From Meloidogyne chitwoodi (Eukaryota > Nematoda > Chromadorea > Rhabditida > Meloidogynidae): a stretch of DNA of 64,000 nucleotides. The number at the start of each line of letters is the position of its first letter. Position 1 is the stretch's first letter. The notes under the pieces are model-generated. The model made no database searches and was not told the DNA's origin. It saw nothing but the letters and a program-made list of their open reading frames with translations. Location: the NCBI GenBank assembly GCA_015183035.1, contig JACZZP010000006.1, positions 620,001-684,000 of the forward strand, in the 5' to 3' direction. The translations under genes and the position numbers were made by a program. Below, piece by piece: positions 1 to 12,210 of this stretch.

Positions 1-2726
1 GAAGCAATGAAGAAAAGAGTGGAAGAGAAGAAGAAGAAAAAAGATGGAAAAAATACTCCAAAAAGAGGGAAGAATGAAGAAAAATCATTACAACAAAATA
101 ATAAAAATTTGTCAAAATCTTTGGAAAAGGAGAAAAATAAAGAAAAAGAAATTAAATTATTTTCAGAAAATTTAAGCTTTTGTGATGGAGAAAATGTAAA
201 AAATTAAAATAAATAATTTTAAAAAATAATTTAATTAATTAAGATGGCATATAATATTTCTTATTATAGTGGAGATGTTAATAATAATAATTCTTCATAT
301 TTTATTATTAAAGGAAAAAAGTTTGATTGTTCTCTTCTTTTAAAACTTAAATATTTTAATTTAACTGATAAATGGAATACTGTAATTAATGAAAATAATT
401 ATTATTATAATAAAAATGAAAATAAACAGGTTAATTTATTTTTAATTTTATTAATTTTTAATGGTTTTTGACAATTTTAAATGAATACATATATTAAAAA
501 ATATAAAAATTTTATCAATGAATTGTGTATTTATGAGAGAGGATCAAAGAGTCAAAAATTAAATGAACTAACTTTTAATAAACAAAAATATATATTTATT
601 TATTTAAATTAGCATTAAATTATTTAAAAAAAAGTAGCTGATGTAAGGTATTTTTGATGATAACTAAAATTTATTTTTTTAATAATTAAAAAAATATTTT
701 AAGTTAATTGCTGATCCAAGTAATGAAAGTTTTAATAATACTCCCTTTATACTTGCTGCTAATTTAAAATTTTATCCTTCATTACGAGCTATAATTAATG
801 AAATTAGAAGTTATTTTTTTAAACAAGTTCAAATTATTGTTTTTGATTTGGGTGGTATTTTGGAGAACACAAATTTTGTTAGTTTTCTTTTTTTTTAATT
901 AAAAATGTTTGCAGTTGGCTAGCGATATTTGCAATTCTTCACAAAATTTTAATTTTTTTTCAGATTTTATAAAAATAGAAACCTAAACCCGGATTCGACC
1001 AATTGATTTTTTAAAATTTGACTAGTAAATTAATTTTTTAGAAAAAGTATAATTATAATATAAATTTAAAAAATAATACTTTTAAACAAATAAAATATTC
1101 CTAAAAGTATTAGTGTAAGGAGTGAGAAAGATAAGTTACTCTGCACTCTCTGCCTCTGTCTCTAACATAACTTGCTTATTTGTTAGTACATTTAGTTATT
1201 TTATCATAACTTTTTTTAAAATTTATTTAAAAATATAATTTAAAATTTAAAAAATAAAGTAAAAAATTAGCTTTATTATAAAAATTAAATTTTATAAAAT
1301 TTGTCAAATTTTTTGATAAATTCTGAATTAGCGATCTGCCCCCAAAAATATTTTTATTTTGTTCTTCATTTTATTATTTTTCTTTGAATTCCCTCACAAA
1401 TTGTAAATATCGCTCTAGCTAATTAAAAACATATTTTGCTTGCATATATTGAGATAATTTAAATTAAAAATATTTAAAATTATTTTTTTAATTTAATTTA
1501 ATAGAAAACAGAGCTCAACTCATTATGTAATTTACAAGTTCGTAAATTCAATTTTTCTCAATTACCTCAACGTTTACATAATCTTAAAACTTTTTCTTGG
1601 AAAATACTAATATTTGCTGTAATTAATTAAAATAAAAAATATTTATTTTTTTTAAAAAAGGAAATATTTAATGAATTTAATTCTTTTATTTATTGTGATA
1701 CTTCTATAAAATTTAATACAAATGATTATAAAATATTTTTCCGTGAAATTAATAGAAATATGCTTGGAGATTTTCAATTTACTATGGGAACACATCATGG
1801 ACTTAAATATGCTACACATCCTGGTATAAGAATAATTAATATTTTTTATTTTAAATAAATTCTTCTTTAAATATTTTAATTAAATAAACAATTTTCTAGA
1901 TCCAAAAAAAATAATAAAAAAAATATAAACTTTTTTTGATTTTAATGACTAATTTTAAAATATTCAAAAAAAACAATTGTTCTAATTTTTCGAAATTTTG
2001 ATTAAAAAAATTCTTTTATTTATTTAACTTAATTGAATTTAATTAATTAATTTAATAATTTATATTTAATTAAAAGATATGTTTAATTATATTCCATTGG
2101 ATCCAACATTAACTATTGGTTCTAAAATTGGAGAAGATACAAATGATATAGAAATGATGGAAGCAAATATGATTATAATACGTAAAAGTGATTATACAAG
2201 ACAATTACTTAAATGGTTTTTATTATTTTTAAATTAAATTTATTAAAAAAGGTCTCTTCTGTGTGCACTCACCCCAGAATGTATTGAACCAATTGGAGCT
2301 AAATTATCATGTCAAGATTATTTAAATGATCAATTATTTCAAGATGGGCGTTGTCACAGACAAGACCAAAGTTTAATGAATATTTTATTGCATAATATGG
2401 AATTAAAATTAACGAGAGAAGGTAAATAATATAAATTATAATTTAAATAATCTAATAAACAAGTCCAGAGACTTAATTTTTCAATTCTTTTAATGAAGGG
2501 GGTCTGTGCCTTAATGGTTAAATAAAGTGTTTTTTATCCTTTTTTATTTAAATAAAAAATTATTTAAAAAATTTAAATTAAAAATTAAGGTTCAAAAATA
2601 ACTCCACATCTTCGCTATAATCATCCAAGTAAATGGGGGAATAGGCACAATTTAATGAGGAAACAAAAAACAAATGTAAATATTGTTCAACTTTTTGGTA
2701 AAAATAATATTAATGGAACATGTTAA
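1..2726 (+). CDS. DUF1647-like (putative glycosyltransferase-like) protein, 5' partial
   Basis: Eight exons join in frame: 1-195 (5' end open; a Met codon at 7 could be internal), 244-429, 704-877, 1505-1618, 1661-1823, 2077-2215, 2252-2421 and 2590-2726 (TAA). The first exon is a Lys/Glu-rich low-complexity stretch. The body then shows FDLGG, RKFNFSQLP, a W-K-x-L-I-like segment, WSLLCALTPECIEP and CHRQDQS in that order. This series matches, from memory, the nematode family Pfam DUF1647, which resembles GT-A glycosyltransferases; no activity is established. Intron 878-1504 is unusually long (627 bp). The gene stands apart from the secreted FLY genes that follow and shares no exon type with them. 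Splicing is phase-consistent throughout. The family name is moderately sure, the exon structure fairly sure. Confidence 0.65.
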
Positions 2727-3359
2727 ATTAATTTAATTAATTTATTTTATTTATTAAAGTCATCATTAACAATCATTTTTAATTATACTCTTGTCAGAAT
2801 ATCTATTAAATAAATTTTGCCAGATCTCCGGATTTATCCTTATTTTGATTTATAGATGTCGATGAGGATTTTTTTAGAAAATGAGGATTTGCGGATTTTT
2901 GTGGTTTTTTGAAATTTTTGAGGATTTTTTTTAATTTTAAAAAATTTTGACAATTGTTGTTAAAAATTTGGTAATTAGAGTACTCTAAACTTTTTAAATT
3001 TTTTGCCTGTGGCGCTAAAAAGAAGAATTTTTAGCAATTAAAGTGAATTAATTTAAAAAATTTTTTTCTTGCGGCGCTGGAAAGGAGAATTGTCACGAAC
3101 TTAATAGAAAGTTAATTATAATTTTTTAAGTACAAGATTCCACTAATAAATTGTTAAAATCTATTATTAATAGCGAAAAATATAAAAATTAATAAACATT
3201 TATATTTTGACGAATTTTTGTCCTTTTTTCCGATGAAATTGCAGATTTTTTATTTTTCTGCCAACAATGTTTAAAAATAAATGTGATTAAATAATATTTT
3301 ATACATAGGTATCCTGAATATTTTTAATAAAAGTTTAGAATATATGTAAATTAAATATA
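2727..3359. other. Intergenic AT-rich stretch with CGGCGCT-type repeat fragments
   Basis: No coding exon was found. Positions about 2990-3090 hold two short segments built on 'ttttgcctgtggcgct' and 'tttcttgcggcgctgg', each followed by a 'gaatttttagca' or 'gaattgtc' tail. The same words recur inside the hAT-type elements at 20.1 kb and 48.1-48.3 kb, so this is probably an old transposon fragment. Confidence 0.4.
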
Positions 3360-4869
3360 TAAACTCATCTTCCTATAAATATTTTAATAAATTTTTAATA
3401 AAAAACAAATTAAAAAATAATTATTGGAATTATTTATGAAATTAAATAAATTTTAATACCTCTTTTTGTGTTTGTTGAACTAAAATTTAAATTTTTAAAA
3501 ATTATTTATTTAAAATTATGTATGATTTAAAAGTTTTTAATAAAATATTATTAAGTTATTGATAAATATTAATTTTTAATTTTATTAAATTTACCTGGTT
3601 TGTTCAATTTGTGACAGTGTTTATTTAATTCTTTCAAAAGTTAAGGTTCTTCATCGGTGGTTGTATGAATTTTTGCTTTACATCCAGTTTCCGAACAGCT
3701 CCAATAAATTTTCGTGTTAGTCTGGTTCTTCTTTTTAAAGGTGTAACCATTATATTTAGTGATAGATATCGTTCCTTTTCCCTTTATTTTGTCAACTACT
3801 TCAACATGTGGTCGAACTAATTTTTAAAATTTATATTAATTAATATTCAGCCTTTTAAATTATTTTTTAATTAATTAAATTCAATTACTGAGAAATCAAA
3901 GAGGTATTTATTTTAAAAATTAAATATTTTTGCTCACCAATCTTACGAGGTTGGACATGTCTTCTGCTATTTCTTTTCCTTTATCATTATCTTAAATTAA
4001 AAAAATAAATTATTTGTTAAAGGAAATTATTTTTTTACAGATAAATTGTTTTTATTTATAATTTTTATAAAAAAAAATATTTTTATATTAAAAATGTTAA
4101 TATACATAAATTTAACATTTTAACTTCTTGTTCGACTACTTCCAGTACCCAAAGTTTGCAAAGGTTCTTCTGCTACTTCATCTTAAATTTTACATTTTCT
4201 TATAAAATATTTATGAATTTAATTATATACCAATATTTTTTTTTAATTTTTAAAAAATTTTAATTATTTTTTAAAAATTAATTTTCTTTTTTTATTTAAA
4301 AAAATAATTTTTAATTATTTAAAAAATCATTTTTCACTTAATTAAATTAATTTTATATTTTTTATTTAAAAGGTTACCTTTATTATTCCCTTGATTCTAA
4401 ATTATAATTTTAAATTAATTTTTTAATAAACAAAAAATAAAATATACCTTAGTTAGTGCTAATGACATACTCACACCTTTTCCTTGATCTCCTTAATTTT
4501 ATTATTTATTTAAAATTTATTTTATAATTTATATATTTTTTAATTAATTAAAATAGTTAAATATTTGTTTCCCAGAATTAAATTGAAAAAACACTTGATT
4601 TTATTAGTTCAGGATTAGGTGATTTAAATCCTCATTTTTAATACTACATATTTCTCTTTTAATTAGGGTTGTTCCCCGAAAAATTTAAAAAAGTATCAAA
4701 ATTCCCCGGGGTTCGGGGACGGGGAACAACCCTACTTTTAATTATATAAAAAACACACCTAAATGTCCAGACGGTGCCTTTTGAGGTTTTTTACTCTTCT
4801 TGGAGTTTTAGGTCCTACACAGCATTGAATAAAAACAAATATAACAATAATTAAAAATAATTTTGACAT
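3360..4869 (-). pseudogene. FLY-1: secreted FLYWCH-domain family member, disabled
   Basis: Minus-strand member of the secreted family. Exon 1 (4869-4759) starts MSKLFLIIVIFVFIQCC, a signal peptide, but is one base shorter than its paralogues, so the frame runs into TAG at the splice site. Spacer exons lie at 4491-4448, about 4386-4368, about 4181-4145 and about 3990-3946. The domain exon (3816-3595) has a good FLYWCH match (YNGYTF, YWSC, GCKAKIHTT, KHCH) but carries an in-frame TAA where the closest paralogue (FLY-10 second domain) has CTA. Small tail exons remain near 3460 and 3370, and the usual donor after EDE is missing. Two independent disabling changes make this a pseudogene. The promoter region shared with FLY-2 lies upstream (4870-5646). 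Confidence 0.75.
4674..4734. mobile_element. 61-bp hAT-type MITE with 8-bp target duplication
   Basis: The terminal inverted repeat TAGGGTTGTTCCCCG pairs with CGGGGAACAACCCTA at the other end, and the element is flanked on both sides by CTTTTAAT. It lies in the first intron of FLY-1. A decayed relative without clear ends lies near 49881-49935. Confidence 0.75.
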
Positions 4870-5646
4870 TTTTTGTTAATTTGTTTTTTAAAGATTTAAT
4901 TTAAAAAAATTTATTAATAATTTTTTTCTTTTCCCAAAATATTTTTATATTAATTTTAAAAAAGAACTTTAACCATTGAGCATTGAGAAGATTAATAAAT
5001 TGACACTGAACTGTGTTTAAGAGGGAAAGAAAATTTTTATTTAATGTCAATCAATTTTTCTACCGTTTAATTTTTACAAATTTCTTTTTCTAAAATTTTT
5101 GCCAATCGTATTCAATTAATTTCTTCGTTAAAAATTAATTTTTAATAAAAAATATATTTTTTAAAGTTATTTTAATACAGCAAATCCTCTAACAAGACTA
5201 ACAAATAATTATTTATTATAACAAGGAAATATGTCCTAACCATTTAATTTATTTTAAAAATACCTAAATCCCTTTAAATAGCCCTGATCATTTTATTTAT
5301 AAAGTATTGTTAATTTTTTGTTATTAATGTCCCGTCCGCAAATGTTTCGGCCACAAATGTCGGCGCACGGTGGAAAGAATATAAAAAAAAAGATATATTT
5401 AGAAAATAAAAAATTTTATTGACTAATAATCAATGGAAGGAAAGAGCAAATGCCCACACTACAAATTTAATAGCTAAATAAAATTTTCTCCCAAAGAAAG
5501 ATGTTCAGTGTCAATTTATTAACTCCCTTTCACAATTTTAAAAAATTAATTTTTAAAATTAATATAAAAATACTTTGAGAAAAGAAGAAAATTATTCATT
5601 CACATAAATCTTTAAAAAAATTTAATTTTCCCAATTAAACACAAAA
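4870..5646. promoter_or_regulatory. Shared divergent promoter region of FLY-1 and FLY-2
   Basis: The two genes are read away from each other. Both sides carry the same block: a 'TCAGTGTCAATTTATTAA' word about 130-150 bp before the start, then 'TTAATATAAAAATA' (TATA-like, near 5559-5572 for FLY-2 and 4940-4955 for FLY-1), then 'AAAAGAAGAAAATTATT'. The same order occurs upstream of FLY-4 (about 12770) and FLY-6 (about 18555), and partly FLY-3 (about 10620). A GC-richer 'cccgtccgcaaatgt...gcaaatgtcggcgca' segment near 5332-5368 recurs at 18780-18836 and looks like a transposon scrap. Confidence 0.5.
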
Positions 5647-7120
5647 ATGTCAAAATTATTTTTTATTTTTGTTATATTTACTATTGTTTTTATTCAATGC
5701 CTTGGAGTACCACGTAAAACTCCTAGGAAGAGTAAAAAACCTCAAAGAGCATTTTTTGACGATCATACAGGTAGGTATTTAAAAAATATTATAAAATTTA
5801 TATTTACTTAATTTTATATTATATTATACTATTAAAAATAGTTAATATAATTTAAAAATAAAAAAAGAAAACTCTTTTAAAATAAAACATTAAAAAAATA
5901 TTTAAATTCATTTGTTAAAAATATTTTTTTTTAAATTAAAGATGTTGATATAGACAGAACACAACCTAGACATAATAATATAAATAGTAATACAGGTGAG
6001 TAAAAATATTAAATTTTAAATAATATTTTAAAAAAATAAGATAATAGAGGAAAAGGAATAGCAATTGAAGATGAACAACCTAGTAATACCGGTGAGCAAA
6101 AATGGGAGCAGGCCAGTGTACCGCGAGCCCATTGTACCGCAGAGCTATAACTTATTTTATATTTAACAAAAATTTTTGACATTGTTAGATTCAGCTCGAT
6201 AAGCTGAGTCGAATGACACTAAGATCTTTATTTTATAACAATTATAAACGGAGTTATAAGCTCTGCGGTACAATGGGCTCGCGGTACACGAGTGTACCCG
6301 AGTAAAAATATTAAATTTTAACTAATATTTAAAAAAATAAGCTGATAGAGTAAAAGGAATACCAATTGAAGATGAACAACCTAGTAATACCGGTGAGTAT
6401 AAATATAATAAATATTTTAGTTAATTAATTAAAGATTTATTGTCTGATATATTTTAAAATTTGAGTTATATAAAAGTTATGTTGATATATCTTAGTGGTA
6501 TATAGGTAGTAATATTATTTCTTTTTTTCCCTTTTTAGTTTTTTAGGTTGTTGATTAAATCAATAGGTAATTAAAAAATAATTCTAAAAGATCAAATATT
6601 ATTTTAAATTAATTTTAAAATTATTTCAAACAGAATTTCAAAATGTTCGAAAAAAAGTAGGAAGACCCCAAGTTAATCCAAAAATGTCTTTAGGTGATTA
6701 CATTTATGTCTATAGGGGCCAAAATGATAAAAAAGATAGAATTTATTGGCGCTGCAAGGAAAGTACTAATAAAAATATAAAATGTAAAGGGACAATTCAA
6801 ACTTATAATGATTATACACCTGATGATGAAAAAACTCCACAAGAGCACACTTGTAAAAAGAGTAATAACCCTGGTAACTTTAATATAACTTAAAAATTAA
6901 TTTATAAAATAAATTATCCAACAATTAATTATGTTTTTATTAAAAAGATAAAAAAACTAAATTTTTATTTCCTTAATTAAAAAAAAATTTATTTAGTTCA
7001 ACAAGAACAAAAGGAGATATTAAAAGTAATAATTTAATTAATATGTAACTCTAATAATTATTTTTAAATAATTTATTTAAAAAATTAATTATAATTTTTT
7101 AGCTTGAAGATACTGAATGA
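5647..7120 (+). CDS. FLY-2: secreted protein with one FLYWCH-like zinc-finger domain
   Basis: Exons 5647-5770, 5942-5995, 6041-6091, 6342-6392, 6634-6873, 6997-7025 and 7103-7120 give about 188 aa. Residues 1-20 form a hydrophobic signal peptide (MSKLFFIFVIFTIVFIQC), followed by a basic RKTPRKSKK segment. Three phase-1 micro-exons encode spacer modules; the second and third are near-copies (NRGKGIAIEDEQPSNTG / DRVKGIPIEDEQPSNTG). The domain exon has the FLYWCH pattern: GDYIYVYRG, IYWRC, CKGTIQT, EHTC (Cys-Cys-His-Cys ligands). The usual tail-exon donor (GAG/GTATTA in paralogues) is GAG/ATATTA here, so either a GT 12 bases downstream is used, as modelled, or translation ends at 7037. The domain is a DNA/protein-binding zinc finger in other animals; a secreted form is unusual and its role unknown. 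Confidence 0.75.
6116..6289. mobile_element. MITE-like inverted-repeat element in FLY-2 intron 3
   Basis: Arms 6116-6152 and 6252-6289 are reverse complements over 37-38 bases with one gap (start GTGTACCGCGAGCCCATTG). The element sits between the two duplicated micro-exons of FLY-2. No convincing target-site duplication was seen, so the superfamily is not assigned. Confidence 0.7.
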
Positions 7121-7724
7121 TATCCTAGTATAAAAGTGAAGTAAAAAGAAGAGAAAATTTATTATTTTTTAAATTTAGTTAAAAATCAAAAAAAGTAGTA
7201 TATACCTTTCAGTTATCTTCTACATATTTATTAAACAATCTTTTCTTTTTCTAAAAAATTATTTTTCGATTTCTGATAAATTATGCAAAAAAAAAAACTT
7301 TTATTATTCAAAATATATTCTTATGAAGAATATTTTTAAAATTTACTTTGAAAGAGATTAAACTAAAAATAATTATTTATTAGAATTTTTTTATTTAATG
7401 GATAAGTATGTTTTCTGTAGCTAATAAATAAAAAAGAAGATCTATAATTGAGTGTTTAACAAAAACTCTTTTGAGAGTGTCAGATCAATCTTACCAAACT
7501 TTTGTTAATTTTTTGACAAATTATTTTTAAAAAATAATTCGCAAAAGTGATATCATATCATAAAAAAATACTACAACTTTTTCCAACGCTTTTACTTGTA
7601 AATTTTCAATAAAAAGAATGATAGAAAATAATTTTGTTTGTTTTTTAATAATAAATTTTCTTTCAAAATATCAATCTTTTAAAAAAATAAATTTTTGCTT
7701 TCTTTTACGTCACTTTTAATTTTT
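7121..7724. other. Convergent intergenic region of FLY-2 and FLY-3
   Basis: No gene was found. Text around 7450-7620 ('gtcagatcaatcttacc', 'ttttgttaattttttgacaaa', 'ataattcgcaaaa') is similar to 19290-19600 and 20745-20800, including the site where a hAT-type element inserted, so it is an older shared repeat. Confidence 0.4.
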
Positions 7725-10542
7725 TTACGGTTTGTAATCAGCATCCTTATCGTCATCATCATCAGAACCTAAAATTAGAATTTACAATTATTTAATTTTT
7801 TAAATAAAGTTCAAATATTTTCATTAAATTTTTTATTTTAAAATTTAATTAAATTAATAATTTAATAAAAATTAAATATTTTATTTATTTATTTAGGAAT
7901 AAACTTACTTGGTTCATAGTCATCTTCCTATAAATATTTTAATAAATTTTTGATCAAAAAACTTTTACAAAAATTAAAAAAAAAAAGTTTAGATATTTGA
8001 AAATAATTATTTGAGTTATTAGTTTAATTAAATAAATTTTAATACCTCTCCTTGTGCTTGTACTAAAATTTTATTAAATTAAAAATTTAAAGTTTTTAAA
8101 TAAAACATTAATAAGTAGTGAATATTTTTTTTTAATTAATTAATTTTTTAGTTTTATTAAATTTACCTGTTTTGTTAAATTTATTACACGAGTGGTTTAG
8201 TTCATCCGTAACGATACCATTTTCAGTAACAATTCCCCCATTACACCCTTTATTGACATCCTCGCAGCGCCAAAACATTCTCTTTTCTTTATCATTTTTG
8301 CGTTGTTGTTTATAAGTGTGACCATTAAGATGAATTATGTGTATTTTTCCTCTTCCCTTCTCTTTGTCAACACTTATAATTTTTACTTTTTCTAATTTTT
8401 AAAATTAATTTAAAATAATTTCCAGCTTTTTAGAATTATTTTTTAATTATTTATTTATTTATTCCTAACTGCCGGGAAAATCAGAGGGAAAAAGATAAAC
8501 AGTTAATCCTAATAAATTTAGTTATTTATTTGTTTATACAGATTACCACCAATAATATAGTATAATTAAAAATCTTTTGGTATACTGCCCTCCTACAATT
8601 ATATAAGGCTATATATCAGGGCCGAATATCGTATTTTTGTTATAAAAAAGTATCGTATCGTTTTTAAATTTATTTCATATCACACGCATAAAATTAATAC
8701 GTCCCTTCTATAGTATATCCTTAATTTTAAGCTTTTTTTAAAAAATAATATATAGTATTTTCTTACCTCCGATATTACTAAGTTGTCCATCTTCTTCTAC
8801 TCTTTTTTTTCCTCTAGCATCATCTTAAATTAAAAATGTAAATTTTTTTTAAAAATAATTTTCCTTCGTCATAATATATTTTAATTTTTATAAAAAATAA
8901 GAAATATATAAATTTATAATTTTAAACAAAAATAAAAATTTTATCAACATTTTTAGATACCTAAAAGATTGTCTAGCCATTTATGATTGCGATATTTCCT
9001 TGTTCGATCGCCTATGTCATCCTCACTTGCTAAAATTTAAAATAATTTTAATGACAAACAAATTAAATAAAATTTAATTTGTAATAATTATTATTAAATA
9101 TTTTATTTGAATAAATTCAACTAAATTATTTAATAATTTTGTTAAAATAAAATAATAATTTTAGATTTTTTTAATAATATTATTTTTATTTTTTCAAAAT
9201 ATATTTTTTTATTAATTTAGGCAAGATTATAAATTTAGAAAGTATAAAAATTATTGAAAAAGAGAGTTTAAAAATATATTTTACCAAACTTAAAAGAAAA
9301 TACTGTAAGGCCGGCTAAGTTTGCTGTCAGCTAGCTAATACTAAATGAAAAAGGAAAGCCTTTATGGGTAGTGGGATGGTTAAATGATTACAGCCCCGTT
9401 CCGAGAGCTTTCAGGATCAATCCCACCCCATGTTTTGCTATATTCTGGGTGGGGTCAGCCGCGTTACTATAATTTAAAAAACAATAATATTATAAAATTT
9501 CTTAAAATTCAAAAAACAATAAAAATACGCGTTTCTAAAAATACGAATCAAAAAATAAAAAACAAAATTATAAAAATACACAGATATGACAACCCTTACT
9601 AAAATATATTATCAATTCTTTTGATAACCAATTTTAAGTTTTTTCGATAGTCGATTTCTGTTTTTAACCGAAAAAACCGACTGACAACGTTTGTCCGTGC
9701 TCTAATATATAATACCTAATATATTTTACTTACCGGTATCACTAGATTGTTCAGATTCTTCTACTATTCCTTTTCCTCTGTTATCTTAAATTAAAAAAAA
9801 TAAGATTAATATTATCTAAATTATTTTACTCACAGGTATTACTAGATTGTCCATGTCCTTAATTAGAACAAATTAATAGAGTTAAGTAAAAATTTAAATA
9901 ATATTTTAAAAAATTGTTTGTCAAAAAATAATTAATTTAAGATTATGATTTATGGAAAAAATATCTATTTAGAAGAAATGAATGATAACGGTAAGATTGA
10001 GACATTTGTGGTCGGTAATTTGCGGACCGACATTAAATTAACAAAAATTTTAGGAGAAAAATTTAAAAAATAAAAATCAAATATTACAGTACCGGAGACC
10101 AGTAATATTTTATTTTTTAATTTTTTACTATAATGTCGATATGCAAGTGTAGAACCGCAAATGACCGACCAGCACTTCCACCGTTATCATAATTTTGTTA
10201 ATATCTTCTTCTTTTCCTTTTCCTCTATTATTTTTAATTTTAAATTAAAAAATAAATTATTTTTTACGAACAATTTTTAAAATATTGTTTAATTTATTTT
10301 ATTTTTAATTACCTCTATTAACAGGTTGTTCAGATTCTTTTGCTATTTCTGCTCTTCTTAAAGCATCTTAAATAAAAAAAACTAAATTATTTTTTAAAAA
10401 ATAATTTAATTTATTTATTACCTTTCTCGAGGTTATCTTTTATAATTTGAGAATATTTTTTCCCTCTTCTGATAGATACTCCTTCACAGAATTGAATAAA
10501 AACAAAAATAAATATAATAAAAACAAAAAATAATTTTGACAT
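7725..10542 (-). CDS. FLY-3: secreted protein with one FLYWCH-like domain and acidic tail
   Basis: Ten exons from 10542 down: 10542-10422, 10366-10313, 9857-9834, 9784-9734, 9029-8961, 8823-8767, 8391-8167, 8062-8046, 7927-7909 and 7768-7725, all phase-consistent, about 226 aa. The signal peptide is MSKLFFVFIIFIFVFIQFC. Five micro-exons encode variable Asp/Gly/Gln-rich modules. The domain exon shows LNGHTY, MFWRC, KGCNGGIVT and a terminal NHSC, so the last zinc ligand would be Cys. Tail exons encode VQAQGE, EDDYEP and a terminal S-S-D-D-D-D-D-K-D-A-D-Y. A further degenerate spacer exon next to the inverted-repeat element at 9982-10190 lacks an acceptor AG and is presumably skipped. Several introns are enlarged by insertions (9.3-9.7 kb, 9.98-10.19 kb). 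Confidence 0.75.
9300..9600 (+). mobile_element. SINE-like / tRNA-like insertion in FLY-3 intron
   Basis: About 9366-9430 contains a box-A-like 'GTGGGATGGTTAAATGA' and a box-B-like 'GGATCAATCCC', about 40 bases apart, followed by a CCCACCCC/GGTGGGG stem and an A-rich end. A base composition jump marks the edges. A tRNA-derived origin is inferred; the cloverleaf is not complete. Confidence 0.4.
9982..10190. mobile_element. Inverted-repeat (MITE-like) element in FLY-3 intron
   Basis: The ends ATGATAACGG and CCGTTATCAT are inverted. Inside them 'GTGGTCGGTAATTTGCGG' pairs imperfectly with the reverse complement of the right arm (CTGGTCGGTCATTTGCGG), and 'ACCGACATTA / AATGTCGAT' lie further in. 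The left end coincides with a decayed FLY spacer-exon donor word (GATAACGGTAAG), so the true boundary may be a few bases inside. No clear target duplication was found. Confidence 0.55.
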
Positions 10543-12210
10543 TTTTGTTTAATTATAAAGAGTTTTTTAAGTTTTAATTAAAGTGAATTTGTGAATAATT
10601 TTCCTATTTTTTAAAGGATTTTTATATTAATTTTTAAACACGTTGTGAATGTGGGCGTTTAAAATAAATTAACTTTTTTTATTTGAAGGGAAATTTAAAT
10701 TTTAAATTAGAGGGATGGTTATTTGCCATTAAATGCCATTTCCTTCCATTGTTTATTAAATTTAAAAGGGACGGAAATGAATATTCCATCTGATAATTGA
10801 TTAAATGTCAAGTGATTTTACCATTGTTTAATTTTTTCATTGTTCTCTAACTTATACTTTTTTTATAAAGACATCTAAAATGTACTTTTATAATTTTTTT
10901 TTTAATTTTCAAGGAAATATAAAAAATTTTCTTTAAATTTTATTTTAAAAGTTAATTTAAAGGTATCTTTTATTCAAAAAAATTAAAAATAAATTTTTTT
11001 GAATAATTTATCCGTTGCTAACTAATTTTTTAGACAAAGAAAAGATTGTTAAATAAATAAATAAATAAAAATTTAATGTTAAAAAATAATTGGTTCTTTC
11101 GAAAGTGGGTGATTTCGTTGGCAGAAATTTCTTGAATATTTTAAGATATGGTTAGACAGTTAGAAAAGAAGAAATAGTTAACTTTCGAAATTGACTTAAA
11201 ATAAATACTTTTGCTTATTTTTTAAATTTAAAAAAATAAATTTAGATACTTTAAAAATATCAATTTAAAATAAATTTTCTCTTATTTTTTACTTTTTTAA
11301 TTCTTAAAATAATTTTAATCACTTTCATTCATTACCTAAAATTATAATTAATATAAATTTTATTAAATAAATGCTTTTATATTCTGAAATTTTTTTTAAT
11401 GATTTTATTTGCTTTTTCTAAGAAAAATTCCTTGTTTTTTTCAAGTTTATTAAATAAAATTAACTAAATAAGTTTTAAATATTTTTATTGAATTATTAAT
11501 TTATAATAGAGATTATTAAATATATTAATTTTAAAATAAACTTACTTTGTTCACCTTCTTCTTCCTAAATATATTTTAATTAAATTTTATAATTTAATTT
11601 TTAATAAAAATTTAATTATAAAATAATTTATAAAAATTATTTTAGAATTTTAAAATAATTATTTAAGTTATTCTTAGTGAAATTAAATAAATTTTAATAC
11701 CTCTTCTTGTGCTAGTTGAACTAAAATTTAAATTTTTAAAAATTATAAATAAAAATTTTAAAAAGTTTTTTTTTATCTTTTTAATAAAAAAAGTATTGGA
11801 TATATTTTGTAAAATTAATTTGTAAATTGTAAAAATTACTTTGCTTTCTCTTTTCGATACAAGTGTGGTTACCTACTTGTTCTATATAAAAAACATGATT
11901 TTTTTCAACATCTGTCGTGTGAATTCTCCCTGGACATTTTATTTTTCTAATAGATTTATTTACACAACGCCAAGTTGTTCCATCTTTAATTTGTCTATCT
12001 TCGATATAGGTGTAAATACCAAACTAACTGTTTTATAAATTCCTTCTCCTTTCTTTTTTGGAGTGTCTTTAACTTCTAGTTGAACTAATTTTTAAAATTA
12101 ATATTTTAATTAATATTCAGCCTTTTAAAATTATTTAGTGACTACTGAGAAACCAAAGAGAGAAAAAATGAACAGATAAATAATTTTGTATTATTTTATA
12201 TTACAAATAA
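10526..12210. repeat. Segmental duplication, copy 1 (partner 16204-17898)
   Basis: The segment from the FLY-3 start codon region through its promoter and the 3' half of FLY-4 is repeated at 16204-17898 at a nearly constant offset of about 5.68 kb with small indels. One breakpoint lies inside the signal-peptide exon of FLY-3, which leaves a truncated MSKLFFIFDM start in copy 2. Confidence 0.8.
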
